A stretch of 64,000 nt of DNA from Enoplosus armatus (lineage: Eukaryota; Chordata; Actinopteri; Centrarchiformes; Enoplosidae), in NCBI RefSeq assembly GCF_043641665.1, contig NC_092200.1, positions 4,227,194-4,291,193 of the forward strand, written 5' to 3'. The notes under the pieces are model-generated. The model did not search any database, was not told where the DNA came from, and saw only the letters and a list, made by a program, of their open reading frames with translations. Below are positions 35,841-47,045 of the stretch, piece after piece (the first letter of the stretch is position 1; each line of letters begins with the position of its first letter). Made by a program: the position numbers and the translations under genes.

Positions 35841-36137
35841 TTCAAATAATCGACAGGCCTTCCTGTGAAAGGTTTTCTTAGGAACTACTAGTTCAGGTGA
35901 AAACAAAAACAAACAGATCCATTGAACTTAATTAAAAAAATAAAATAAAAAATAAAAAGGATTAAATCAAGGGAAGTCATGTGGTTTTGCTTCTCTGATT
36001 AAATGCACACATATGCTACTCGAGTAATTAACCCACCTGGTAAAGTTGAAATCTAGAAAAAAGAGAGGGAAGTTTGCAAACTATATGTGAGGTGAAAGAC
36101 AAGCTGTTTGACCTTGAAGACAATCCCTCTATTTCAG
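35841..36137. other. AT-rich noncoding DNA, simple A-rich patch
   Basis: A degenerate (AAAAT)n-like patch at about 35932-35958. Otherwise nothing recognised. Confidence 0.5.
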
Positions 36138-36179
36138 CCGTGATGGGAGCAGGCGTTCGCAGCAGGAGCACAGGTTCAG
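36138..36179 (+). ncRNA. candidate plus-strand microexon (42 nt)
   Basis: A strong acceptor (tccctctatttcag, ending 36137) and a strong donor (CAG/GTGAGA at 36179/36180) bound exactly 42 nt, a multiple of three. Two of the three frames are open, encoding RDGSRRSQQEHRF or VMGAGVRSRSTGS. Multiples of three between 3 and 51 nt are typical of neuronal microexons, but such signal pairs also arise by chance. It is entered as RNA because coding status is undetermined. No neighbouring plus-strand exon is recognised. Confidence 0.2.
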
Positions 36180-36553
36180 GTGAGAGAGAGCGCCAGAACT
36201 CATGAATTTATACTGTGGTGTCACATTTCTCTGTTGCAGTCCATTTCTCACCGAGAATACTGTCATAAACCTCCACCTTCAATCCCAAGCTTCACAGAGG
36301 GAGGATCAATCTCGCCATTACCCGGTATATTTGGGTCTGTTGGACGTCTACTTTATGACAAGAGAACCCAATTTGCAGCCATAGTCGTTTCACACACCCT
36401 TACATCTGTCCCTAAGTATCGCCGAGATGTCGCAGCAGCAATTTAAAATATGGTAGGGTGTAAGTCTGATTGATTTAAAGGCTTCTTCCCGGGTACTCGC
36501 ATTCGCTGGAAAGGACCAAGCTGAGTTTCAGCTTTACATTGAAAGCCTTTTTG
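36180..36553. other. unique noncoding DNA, no gene seen
   Basis: No exon or repeat recognised. The plus frame across 36180-36446 has no ATG and no domain. Confidence 0.4.
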
Positions 36554-36587
36554 CTTCTTCTTCTTCTATGTGTGTGTGTGTGTGTGT
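36554..36587. repeat. (CTT)4 and (TG)9 simple tracts
   Basis: A short TTC/CTT tract to about 36567 followed by TG repeats at 36569-36587. Confidence 0.9.
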
Positions 36588-37529
36588 TTGTGGCCGCTGG
36601 CTAGAGGCTTGTTTTGAATGACAGGGGGAGATTGAAGGTGCTGGAGCCTGACGCTGTTGGGCTTAAAATTAAACGGCCAAATTAATAGGTGCCGTCGCTT
36701 GCCACTGTGCAACCACCCACTCGCCTCAACACCAATCCGACGACAACACCTTTTCTTTTTGATCGACACCTCAATCTGCCCAATGCCACGGCGCCCGATC
36801 TCTCACGACGAATCAAAAGCGCGGCGAAGGAGAAACAAATCTCGGAAATGACAAATAGCCGGAGGGAGGAAAAAGTTTAGGCGAATCATATTTTGCTCTA
36901 TCTGCAGTTTTTTTATGATGTGTCTATGTCAAGTGTGGACTTCCGCTACAAAGTGACATGAAGCGTGGCAAATTGAGTCTCAATCCTATTTGGAATGGGT
37001 GAGATAAAGTCCCTGGGAAATTTAGAGGGACAGAGTGAGCAGGGAGGAGGGCTGAAGGGGAGAAAGAGAAAAGAGCCAGGAGTTGTGAGCGGGCCTGAGC
37101 CCTAACGGTGGCTGAAACATCGAGCACATATAAAGTTCAAGAGGCACGAAGGTAATTTGCAGATGCAAGGCTGGGAGGGAAGAGAAAAAAAAATGCATTT
37201 CAGTTATCTCATGCTTCTCTGTTGACTTGGATCCCATTTCCCAGACAGGGCCAGCAGAATAATTTCACGTATGGTGGAGATGGCGGTCCAAGTAGAAAAG
37301 GTCTGTTTGCGAAGGGCTGATTTGTCATTCTAGCGGCTCAGCAATAACCCAACAAATCCAGTCGCAGGGACGGAAAAAAGCGAAAGTGAAATCCCACGTT
37401 GAAAAGGACTAGCGACTGTGGGAGGTTGATAAATGCTCTGGGTGCTGAATCTAAGCCTGCTTTTTCCAGGAACGCCATGAATCACACCATTATTCTAAAC
37501 TACTACTTTAATTAACTAAAACCTCCATT
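36588..37529. other. unique noncoding DNA, moderately GC-rich
   Basis: Bases 36600-36860 are somewhat CpG-richer than the surroundings and carry no repeat signature. No exon with both splice signals was found. A regulatory element is possible but not shown. Confidence 0.4.
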
Positions 37530-38035
37530 TTTTTTAACCCTTAACACACAGTTTCCCCTTTTTGTTTCCCCTTAAGTAGCTTAAGATGTTACAATCATCT
37601 TATTTCACATGGTGTCATATGTATTCTGTGTCAGCTTGTTCCAGCTATATGCTACATTATGTTTATGTATAAGTGAAATATTCATCAGCATGTGAGAGCA
37701 TGTTAGCATGGATTGCCATGACATTAGGTACAGAAAATCATGTCCAACTATGGAGCATGTGAAATAACTAAGAGCTTTAGCGCCATCATCAGGTCAAAGT
37801 TCAATTTGTCCAACACTTTGGTTTATGACCAAACACCTACAAACCTCCGACATCAGCCTCTGCGTTTTAGTGCACTTAAGAAATGTTAGCATGCTGACAC
37901 GCCAAGCTAAGATGGTGAACATGCTAAACATTACACCTGCTAAACATCATCATGTTAGCATTGTCATTGTGCGCATGTTAGCATCTTAGCTCAAAGCACC
38001 GCTAGCATGGCTGTAGGCTTTTAGTCTTGTCTCAA
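37530..38035 (+). repeat. repeat cluster: 'cttgttcc' type plus GCTAAC-rich copy
   Basis: 37530-37690 resembles the repeat at 35280. 37760-38035 is a copy of the GCTAAC-rich family ('gtttatgaccaaacacctac', 'cctgctaaacatcatcatg', 'agctcaaagcaccgctagca', 'ggcttttagtcttg'). Both lie in the same orientation as the copy at 8600. Confidence 0.6.
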
Positions 38036-38676
38036 CCTTTAAAATCCTCTTTTCTCACACAGAATCATATGTGTTCTGTATTAGCACACCCTAACTCTTC
38101 ATTAAAGCTTCATGATGTTTACCCTCAGGTTTGATTTTTTTAAACACACATTTACCCCAAATTCAGTCCGACATATTTGGTATCTTTAAAAACTTCCAAT
38201 ATTCCAATATTTCAACTGACTCTGTGTGTTTGAACAATGTTTGGCTGCTCAGCATGAGTCCAGCAGTGGGCTGCTGCTTATTAAGAGGTTTAAATACTGT
38301 ACCAGTCACTTCATAAGAAGAGTTATCGGGAGAAAAAGCATTACGAAACACTAAGAATTCAGGCGTCTGGCTGCAGCTCCCTCGCTTATTATTATCATTT
38401 TTCTTGTTGTTGTATTGCTGCAAGCAGAGCAGACTGCAGCAAGGCACACACCCAGAGCCCGCTGCTTATTTATACCTCCAGATGTCCTCAAGTTATAACT
38501 GTGAGGAGGTTTACAAAAGGCAAGACCAGGGTGGGAAAAGAAAAACAGGAAGGAAGAGCAGAGAGCACAATAAATGAACAAAGGGTGCAAAGTGACGTGA
38601 AAGAGGGGGATGAAAAGTTCAGATAAATTTGCCTCACCTGGACTGCTGGCATTTAAACTTGCAACACATGTACAGT
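38036..38676. other. unique noncoding DNA, no gene seen
   Basis: A donor-like CCAG/GTGAGG on the minus strand near 38636 has no acceptor at a plausible distance. No repeat recognised. Confidence 0.45.
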
Positions 38677-38699
38677 ACACACACACACACACACACACA
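38677..38699. repeat. (AC)11 microsatellite
   Basis: An uninterrupted AC tract. Confidence 0.93.
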
Positions 38700-41600
38700 A
38701 TCTGTGATTATGAGAAAGCGTTTGTTATTACTACAACAACCTGCTGTCATTATCTGATGGCTTTTTAATTTGTTTTACGGGAGCATTCCAGTCACATTTT
38801 TGACTCGAGGCCAAGTGAACTGGCCAGAACGCGTTAGCCAGGGCTTCGCTTAGCACAAAATAAATCTATACATTCAATTCCACATTAGTCATTTCTCCAC
38901 TCAGCTTCTTTTTATTTATTTTTTTATCTTATTTGGTATTCTGCCTCAGAAAGAGAAAAGAAAAAAACCCAACAGAAAACTGGTAGATTTAAAGTAATTA
39001 TTGATTTATTTGAAGAGAAGTAGGACTTAAATGTCACAGAGGAGCTGCACCAGAGACAAATGTCCACAGAGAAAATCACTTATTCATATTTCAGCCTTTG
39101 CTGTATGTTGCAGTCAATCATCTGTCATTTCAAAACGAATCAATACTAAATCTCACCCTTTTTTTTTGGAATATATCCCCCATTTTAACAGAACTAATCT
39201 GCCATATAGAGCACAAATATTTCTTCACGCTGGATGAAACCTGAGTAGAATTTGTAACATAAACCAATTCAAGTGTTTTTCCGATAACACTTTTATCAAA
39301 ATGTCATTAAAATACATTCTTACCCTCGGCTACACACTCACCCCCCGTTCCTTACTTAGCAAGTTAAGCATTTCTAGTGTTTAAAGTGAGGAATTTCCAT
39401 CAGGGAAAATAGTTCATGAGCTGGAAACTATTTTAATGTAACAGAGTGATTGGAATTAGACACATTAGCTGGGAAATGAGACATCTTAACATAGAGTAGT
39501 GATGTGTGCTGTCTGCCTGGGGAGGTAGGAGGGGAAACTGGGGGAGCTTTGTTTTAAATCTGGCACTTCAAACCCCTCTGTTAGGCCTGGGGGCTGTTAC
39601 TGGGCTGTAAACCATCTGATCTGCAGGTATCAAAAAGGGCTGACCCTGGGCCCTGGGCCCCAGGGCACGAGGGAGGAGAGCACTGGATCCAGTACATCAC
39701 TGTGAAAGTGCACTGGTGGTGATGAAATGCGTACTGAGACCAGGGGATTCAAAGACAAAGAGGACACAGAGAGAGCGAGAGAGGACGGGGCCTGTCAAGA
39801 TATGAAGCAGCATGAAGCTTGAAGGCTGAAGTATTGAAATGTTTTCTACTTCAAATAGTGTCCCTGACCCAAAGTTTCAATCAAACAACAAAAAACTAAA
39901 GAAAAGCCAGAATCTGCTGATTTCAACTAGCAAGACTTTCAAAGCCAACTGTAAAAATATTACACTGCTCTTTTCTAAACTACCCTTTGCTGATATCAAC
40001 AAGGACAACCGCTGCTGAGATATACACCTCCACTTTGGCAAAGAGCCCACTCATGATAATTTGATGAGAGGCATCCCTGATAAAAGCAGTTCAATAAGTA
40101 GTGGTCAAGTTCAACAGGGTCCTCTTTTAAAAGCTGTTGTCCGCATGTTATGCTTATGTACCCGAGACCTGTTGACCACATTTACATAAACAGAATAATT
40201 CAGTTCAGTAGCATTTTTCCATGATTTGACAACTCTCAAATTAATAATCCTGTTTATTTGAGTCAGTGCTGATTATGTAAAGAAAAGAAAAAAAACTGTG
40301 ACTACTAATTAACCACATTAAATAAAAAAAGCAAACATGAAGCCCGTTTTCTTTAGTTAATAACTTTCTAAATGTTGCCTCGCAGGATCGCTCCAGCAAA
40401 TATGGCCTTGTTTGTTGTACATGGTTGGATGGTTGTGTCAAAGACTGCTGTTTATTTGAATCAGCCAGGGAAATAACAGGGGAAATAACACCAGCTATGA
40501 AGACGCTCATGCTTGATTTCTTTAAAAGACAAATATGATGGGATATTTGTCGATTCCAGTGTGCAGGCTTTTTTTTTTTAAATAGACGTTAATGGTATTT
40601 CCAGGTAGCCAGGTGTAACAGGATGATCAACATTTCTCAATGGCAGAAATTAGGGTCCTTACGTTTACAATACACCAGCTAATAGTCATGATTTATAAAT
40701 GAAAGATATAACGGGCACTAGCTTTAACTTCTTATCAAATCGATATGCTGTTATAAATTGTACATTTACGTTTTCTTTTCTTTCTTGTCTTAATAATGTG
40801 GGAACATACAACGCGTGTGACCTTATTGTGAACTCCAGCAGTGCTGCCACCTGATCTTTCTGCCTAATTAAAGACTACACTTCCCCTCCCACTTACACAA
40901 CACGATCTGAGCATGTGCAATTTGACCGCAGTTCAAGAAACACCAAGATGAGGTGACATTAGTGGCGTCTAAAAATACAAATGTTTGTTTCGTGCTGCAC
41001 GTTACTGTAGCTGCTTCACTTTAATCTTATGTTGTTCACACTTGCTCAGTGTTACTGCATTGCTGCCTTAATTGCACTGGAGTCACATTTTGATAGACAG
41101 TGCTAGTAGGCATTTATTTGTTACAGGGATTAAACTGTTGGATTTCTATTAAAGTCTAGCGAACCACCTCACAACCCCGAAACTTCAGTATTTTCGTGCA
41201 AAACTTCTCATTTTTGTCACATAAATCCTCAAAGTAATCTGAAACTCGTGTAATTCCCAAAACAAGCCGCTGCAGCCAAGGCCACTTGACAAGTGAGCTG
41301 CAGCAGCGTACATTTCATCCCCAAACAAGCGGACAAAAGCACTAAAACGAGTCACTTCTGGCCAGAGCCACGTTCTGTCAGGCTCTCTGATGTGACGAAA
41401 GCTTTGACGGGCTTCCGAGGGTTCAAATGAGGGGGCCGAATAAGCAAATACAGGAAGCTGATTTAACGAGACAGGTGGAGAGTCTGATTTAACATCCACC
41501 TCAGCCCAAGAGCCTTGAGAGACGGAGAGTGAGTTATGAAGGAGAGCCCCGGGGGACAGCGCTGGCCCATCAAAGCAGCAGCCCTCCTGTCATTGTACCC

Positions 41601-41917
41601 GGACAATATAACACACAGACACCAGTGGCTCGACCCAGCTGTCCGCTGACAGCACGGTCCCGGATGCACACTTACTCTGCAGACTGTAATTAATATAAAA
41701 TAAGACAAAACTGGCAACAATTCAGCTAAAATATGACGAAACAGCTGGAATACACGTTGGTTTAGAGTGAATTAGCATCAAGCAAACCACATGGGCCTAA
41801 TAGTGCTAATAAAGAAAAGACATGGCTCTCAAACACTAAGCTGCAGTCACAGCCAACGATCCGGCTCAACAGTTCTTCAGTACGCACACTACAGTACGAG
41901 TGCAGCTTCATCCTTAC
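38700..41917. other. intronic or intergenic unique DNA, no gene seen
   Basis: If the exon at 41918-41968 is real, this is part of its downstream intron. A G/C palindromic patch (gggccctgggcccc) lies near 39647-39662, and a T-run at 40570-40579. The 104-codon minus frame at 41185-41499 has no splice support or recognisable domain. Confidence 0.5.
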
Positions 41918-41968
41918 CATTTTGGAGGTGGTGGTATCGATCTGCTGGGTGGCAATTAGCATTGACAT
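41918..41968 (-). CDS. 17-codon first coding exon of an unidentified minus-strand gene
   Basis: The first in-frame ATG after an upstream stop lies at 41968, with a purine at -3. It encodes MSMLIATQQIDTTTSKM and reaches a good donor, ATG/GTAAGG, at 41918/41917 with phase 0. The upstream part of the same frame (EKERRRRRRVFERASAVTSA) begins only at a GTG and is best read as 5' UTR, including a (CTT)n/(AAG)n tract. A CpG-rich, C-run-bearing region follows upstream, consistent with a promoter. Short leader exons of this kind are common in alternative-promoter genes. The gene is not recognised. It could be an upstream alternative start of the gene at 31.9 kb; both exons leave phase 0. Confidence 0.42.
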
Positions 41969-42111
41969 GGCCGAAGTGACAGCAGAAGCTCGTTCAAACA
42001 CTCTTCTTCTTCTTCTTCTCTCCTTTTCCTCAATACAGAAAAGTGCCGAATGAGTGGGAGGCTTCACCTAAAGTGGGAGGATTAGTGGAGCGTTCTTCCT
42101 CGAGCCCGAGA

Positions 42112-42126
42112 CCCCCCCCCCCCCCC
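42112..42126. repeat. C15 homopolymer
   Basis: Fifteen consecutive C on the plus strand, or G15 on the transcribed-sense minus strand, about 150 nt upstream of the candidate start codon. It is also a known source of assembly error. Confidence 0.9.
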
Positions 42127-42335
42127 GTAAGCCAACTAGCACACTCCAAGCACACTTCCACGTTAGCCAATCAATCACATAGCGACAAGGGTTCGGTCTG
42201 ATGCGCAGTGATCCATTCGCCAGGATGGGCTCTTTAGAAATGTGTGCTCCCCGGCTTCACTTCGCTCCGGCTGCCCCCCCTCCTCCCCTCTTCGGCGCTC
42301 TGCCTATCCCTCTTTGACTTTTCACAGCCTCTCGA

Positions 42336-42671
42336 TCTTTCTCATTGACTCTGCTCCCTTATAGGGTTTATCAGTCTTTGTCTCTCCGAGACAAGTCGTC
42401 TTCTCGAACTCTCACTTGTAGTAGCTGCAGACTGTCTGTGTTTGGCTACTCTCCCCCTCCCCTGATTCATTCTCAGTCTTATCCTTACCTTTCTCCCTCC
42501 CCGCTAAGCTCTTCCCCACAAGAGGCTGGGTGTTTTTTTGGTGGGTTCAGCACCTGAACTAAATTGGGAGGTTTAAACATAATCTGTCGGGCTGGCCGTG
42601 GGAGAGGCATCTGCCAGCAGTCGCAGCCAAACAGCATTCTTTACATCTCCATCGCAGCTTCAGTGAGGCAA

Positions 42672-42673
<2 letters not shown>
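42336..42673. other. pyrimidine-rich flank of the 42-kb promoter
   Basis: The plus strand is C/T-rich at about 42340-42510. A minus-strand donor-like AAAG/GTAAGG lies at 42489/42488 without a convincing acceptor. A noncoding upstream exon cannot be excluded. Confidence 0.35.

Positions 42674-42704
<31 letters not shown>
42674..42704. repeat. (GT)15 microsatellite
   Basis: An uninterrupted GT tract of about 31 bp. Confidence 0.95.
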
Positions 42705-42707
<3 letters not shown>

Positions 42708-45293
42708 TTAGAGTTGGCAAGTGGGCAAAGAGGCAGAGGAAGGGGGGACGAGGGGAAGCAGAAGAACACACGTCTGTGCTGATAAAATGGCAGAAATGCA
42801 ACAGAATGCTATGAACAGAAGCAACTGCATGTAGAGAAGATATGATGTTTGCATGACTCAAGTTACTGGATATTGAACATGTCTACAAGTTACACTAGAG
42901 TTTGTGTTTACGCAGGTCACCAGCTGAATGAGGCGTCGGCTTCTGTCCACCTGCAGATCAATTTAATCAGTCCCTGTGATGGGCTGTAATAAAGTGGTGG
43001 TGATATATTCGTGCCATGTATCGCACCTCGTAAATTACACCCACCTCTTTGGGAGATTGGTTCTGCGCCGTGCCCAGGACCAATCTAAATTTATGTAGCG
43101 TTTACAGCGTGATAAGTCAAAGTGCAGAAATAGAACAACTAGTTGTACGCTAGCCCAACACTAACCAGGCCAGAAGCTAGTAAATGAGAAGCAGTAAAAG
43201 ACTACAACAGTGGCACTGGGCTCACAGCACTTTTGTGATAAGAAAGTTCTGGAAGTTTTCCATCAAGTTTAATTTGCTTGGTCAATATTGGTCCAACTCT
43301 GCAAACTTTCAGCGGCTTTGTTTAGTTGAGAAACGAACAGGGACAGCAGACTGGCTGCTACAGATGAACACCTTTGCGAGGTTGACAGAAATACAAGTTT
43401 TACGTGACCTCTCTTTGCTTTTTGTTGCAAAGACAAGAAGTTCAGGTAACCGTGGTGCGGGTTGGAAAAAAGAACTCAGGCTCATCCCGTTAAATAAAAT
43501 ATATTCCCAAATGAAATCTGTCATTCAAGCACTAGCCAGTAGCCAACGGTGTCGTCTGCTTGTTGGATCGTCAGCAGCGTCGTTCCAACAGTTTCTACAC
43601 CAATTCTGATACCTCAGTTCAGGGTATCTGCCAATCCTGTTCCTGCACTCTGTTTTACCCAAATTCAAAATCTGTATATCACACTACATGGAAGTCAATG
43701 GAATAATTTAAGTAATGTAAAGCTATTTTATAATACAAAAACAAAGAAACTGCATTAATTGCGGATCGATCGCACCATCACGACCGAACAATCACAAGGA
43801 CTTTAAGCAACATTTGGTCAGCAGTGTGGACATATAACATTCATTGCGTTAAGACTACAAGCATTAGGTAGGCAAAGATTCCAGTTATGGTTTAATACAG
43901 AAAATAGTCAGCAGTGACTTGAGACACAACATCTTTATTAACCACTGACCTTAACCTCTGTTGCCTTAACCTAATCAAAGACGGGACTCAGGATGCAAAC
44001 GACGGTGTCTGGAGTCAAAGTCCTGCGCTTTGAACATAATCCAGGCAGCACAATTAAGCAATATGTAACGCAATTGCAACCCTTTAACAATGGCTTTCAC
44101 ACATTTATCCTAATTTACATTGCAGAAACACCGTTTTCAGATCATTCAACTTTGTATTTCTTCATTTAAGCCACCGTTTATGAGCACTTCATACAGATGT
44201 TTCACAATAAAAGTCTGGGAATGGAACAGATAATGGAAGAAACGACATACCCTGAATAGCTGGAGGGCTTTTAATGTGAAACTAATTAGGGGAATGGAAG
44301 AGGTGTTCAGTTTGCAGTAACATCAAAAGCAACAACAGGGACCTAACTGCAGGAGCAGATTGGAAAACAGGGAGGCATCTTACTAAAATATGATCCAATA
44401 GACATAAAACAGGGGAAATTGGATAGAAAAGCCTCCAATAAAACCTTGGTTTTCTATTCAGTTGAGGCAAATAATGGCATAGGAATTTATAGTAAATGCA
44501 TTTTGGTTATCCAGGTACGAAACCTACTGTAAAATCAGAAATATCTGAGAGACATAACAGGAAACCATGTTTTAAAATCTCAGCAGGTCCATCTGGTCCA
44601 TGTAGAGACCTGGCTCAGGCACCGGCCGAGCATTTTTCACCTTGACGTCAGATGTTTCACTCCGCACTGCCAGTTACTGCTGCTGCCACAGAAAAAAGGC
44701 ATACAGCCCTACTTGGATTTAAATTGCTTGTATTTTATGGTTTACAGACTCAACAGACCATGTGATTAGTTGCCTTCCAATCACGAAAGCTTGCTCGATT
44801 GATTTCGTAGTTGGATTATGTGTTTCAAACTATGCTAATGAATAAACAAACGTTATGAAATGTACCAACTTTACATCAAATGTCTTTATTTGGACAGTCA
44901 GAAAACATTTAATCATTACATACATTTCACCTTTATCCTTTTTGTATAGTGTTAGGGATTACACGTTTGCTTATTTTGACATAATTAGTGTTAATTTGAA
45001 TGATCAGACTTTAAATTTTAGTCTCTGTGCAACTTTATGTGACAAAGTAATTAACAGAAAATGCAAACAAAATAGTTGAACATGTACCAAAAGTCATTAA
45101 AGATTAAAAACAATATGAAATGGGTAACGGAGTGATGAATTTGCAGTTGGTTGAGCGTCCATTTTCCACAGAGTATCAAACACAGGCGTGATATTGTGTC
45201 TGGGCTGTTAACCAATACCTGGATAAGGACACCACCTCAACCCTTTAAACCCATTTATTCCATTATTGAGCACTGACTTTTCAATTCCCCCAG
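42705..45293. other. unique noncoding DNA with possible repeat at 43.1-43.7 kb
   Basis: The plus frame 43184-43609 (141 codons, true ATG) has no domain and ends near text shared with the small repeat at 35725 ('ggaagtcaatggaataa'), so it probably lies in a decayed repeat. A palindromic cAMP-response-like TGACGTCA occurs at 44643-44650. No RNA gene recognised. Confidence 0.4.
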
Positions 45294-45415
45294 ATCACAA
45301 GAGAGGAGCGAAGAGACAAAATGAAAAAAGTCCCTGAGGTCTGAAGAAGCACAGAAGGCAATTCCAACATATTGTCTACGAGGACGAAAGCTGGATGGAA
45401 GCCGGAGCCAGCCAG
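45294..45415 (+). ncRNA. candidate plus-strand 5'-UTR or lncRNA exon
   Basis: A strong acceptor (cttttcaattcccccag, ending 45293) and a strong donor (CCAG/GTAAGA at 45415/45416) bound 122 nt. All three frames contain stops, so this is not an internal coding exon. The last frame opens at an ATG (45395-45397) giving MEAGASQ up to the donor in phase 0. It could therefore be a 5'-UTR exon carrying a start codon, or a lncRNA exon. Neighbouring exons are not recognised. Confidence 0.25.
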
Positions 45416-46669
45416 GTAAGACTACTACGTTTACGGAAAGAAACAAAGGCTAAAATGAAAATCAAAAATCAGATTTTCAAACGGTGAAACGATGATAAAA
45501 ATCTGGTGAGATAAAACGTGTGCAGTGGGCCGCTGTGAACGCTTTTAATGGGACAAAATGTCCAACTGGCAAATTTATTCCGAGCATTGTTTGGTGGAAA
45601 ACAGGAAGCAAAACACATCGCTCGGAGTCATCCCACTGAAAAACGACCGTGATGTAGTACAAATCCATTTCAGAATAGCTTTCCAGTTTTTTGATTAGCA
45701 AGCAGTTCAGCATTTTGATAATTTAATCTGGCCTCTGAATTGAATTTGTATTACAGCCATAGTTAATAACTTGACATTCAGCGTATGACTGTGCTATTTA
45801 GATAAGTGATGGTCCTTCTTTGAACACCCACATGCTTCTATGCCAAATTGCCCCATTGCTCATAATAAAACCTGTGTCTGAGAGACTCTTCTGCCGTTAT
45901 ATTTTATTGGAATTGTTATTAATAGGACTATCAGAATATAATGCCAGGTCCATATGTAGAGATACCATAAAACAAAAAACAAAAAAACCCAGAAGAATCT
46001 TTGGGGAGGATTTGAGGAGATAAAGGAAGTCTGCGATGGCGTGTATGAATAAAAGATGAAAGTTTTGACTTGGCTCCAAGTTCCTTCTCTCTTGTGGCTC
46101 ATCTCAATTACTATAGAGGCAGTTTGGTACATAAGTAAGTACACTCTAAAGAGGAGACGATGTGGAACGCTCAAGGAAATTTCTCATTTTTAATACGAGG
46201 AGGACAATGACTGACACTTCAGAAAGAGACAAAACTCCCTAAACACAGAGGAACTTCACAATATGGTGAAGCTCAACCTACATTTTCCGCTGTGCTGCGC
46301 GTTAAAGAAGAGCTCCAGTGCCATGAAGCACTTCAATCAATCACGGCTGGACAGCAGATAAAGGCTCTGTACTGGTCTACCGTTTAAAGGGAGGAAATGT
46401 GATTCTGTTCTTGATTCTTGTGAAAATTTAAGGCTCATCATTTTTTATTTTATTTGATTGTTTTTCTTCCGCTGTAAGAAGACAGAAATTCATCGCAATT
46501 TACAGTAAATGAGACCAAGTCACGACGAGCACAGCTCAGAATACACAGAAAATGTAGGAAAACGTGGGAAGAAAACACAAATAAAGTGCTAATCGTGCAC
46601 CACAAGTTCCTCAAAGTACTAGAAAAATAGAAAATAAATAGCTGAAGTAAACACTTAAATGTTGCAAAT
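45416..46669. other. unique noncoding DNA, no gene seen
   Basis: No exon or clear repeat. Confidence 0.5.
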
Positions 46670-47045
46670 TGTCATTTCACCCAGATGTTCATTTCATTTA
46701 TATATCTTTCCCAATATCCATCCATAAAAAAAAAATCTATCGATAAATTGTATGTATGCATGCTAATGTTAGCATTTAGCTCAAACTACTGCTGTGTCTA
46801 AGTGCAGCATCGCAGAGCTGCTAGCATGGCTGCAGACTCTTAAGTCTTCTGAAAAGGAAATAAAACTGATTTAAGTGTTCACACATGTTCTTGGCTTTTC
46901 TGTGCACAGCTCAGAATATGCATCTGATAAAAGAAAATTAACATAAATAATTCAACTATACTATTAAACACTGTAAATTGTACCTTTAAAGTCAATTTTT
47001 CACCCAAATGTTTGTATGTTTATGTTGTTTTCCCTGAGTTTTACC
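46670..47045 (+). repeat. repeat fragments incl. GCTAAC-rich copy
   Basis: 46755-46850 reads 'gctaatgttagcatttagct', 'ctgctagcatggctgcagac', 'tcttaagtct', a short piece of the GCTAAC-rich family. 46670-46720 and 46990-47040 carry 'tcatttcacccagatgttc' and 'tttttcacccaaatgtttg', related to the repeat at 35280. Confidence 0.5.

Larger units (their letters stand above)
41900..42335 (-). promoter_or_regulatory. second CpG-rich promoter region
   Basis: GC and CpG rise above background from about 42060 to 42300 (for example ggcttcacttcgctccggct and cgccaggatgg). The block lies just upstream of the ATG at 41968 on the minus strand. It includes a 15-nt C run at 42112-42126 and a (CTT)n tract at 42003-42019. 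No TATA box seen. Promoter role is inferred. Confidence 0.4.

Noticed and set aside
41185..41499. 104-codon minus frame downstream of the 42-kb exon
   Set aside because: No convincing acceptor or donor and no domain.
43184..43609. 141-codon plus frame with a real ATG
   Set aside because: No domain, and the flanking text resembles a small dispersed repeat. Considered fortuitous.
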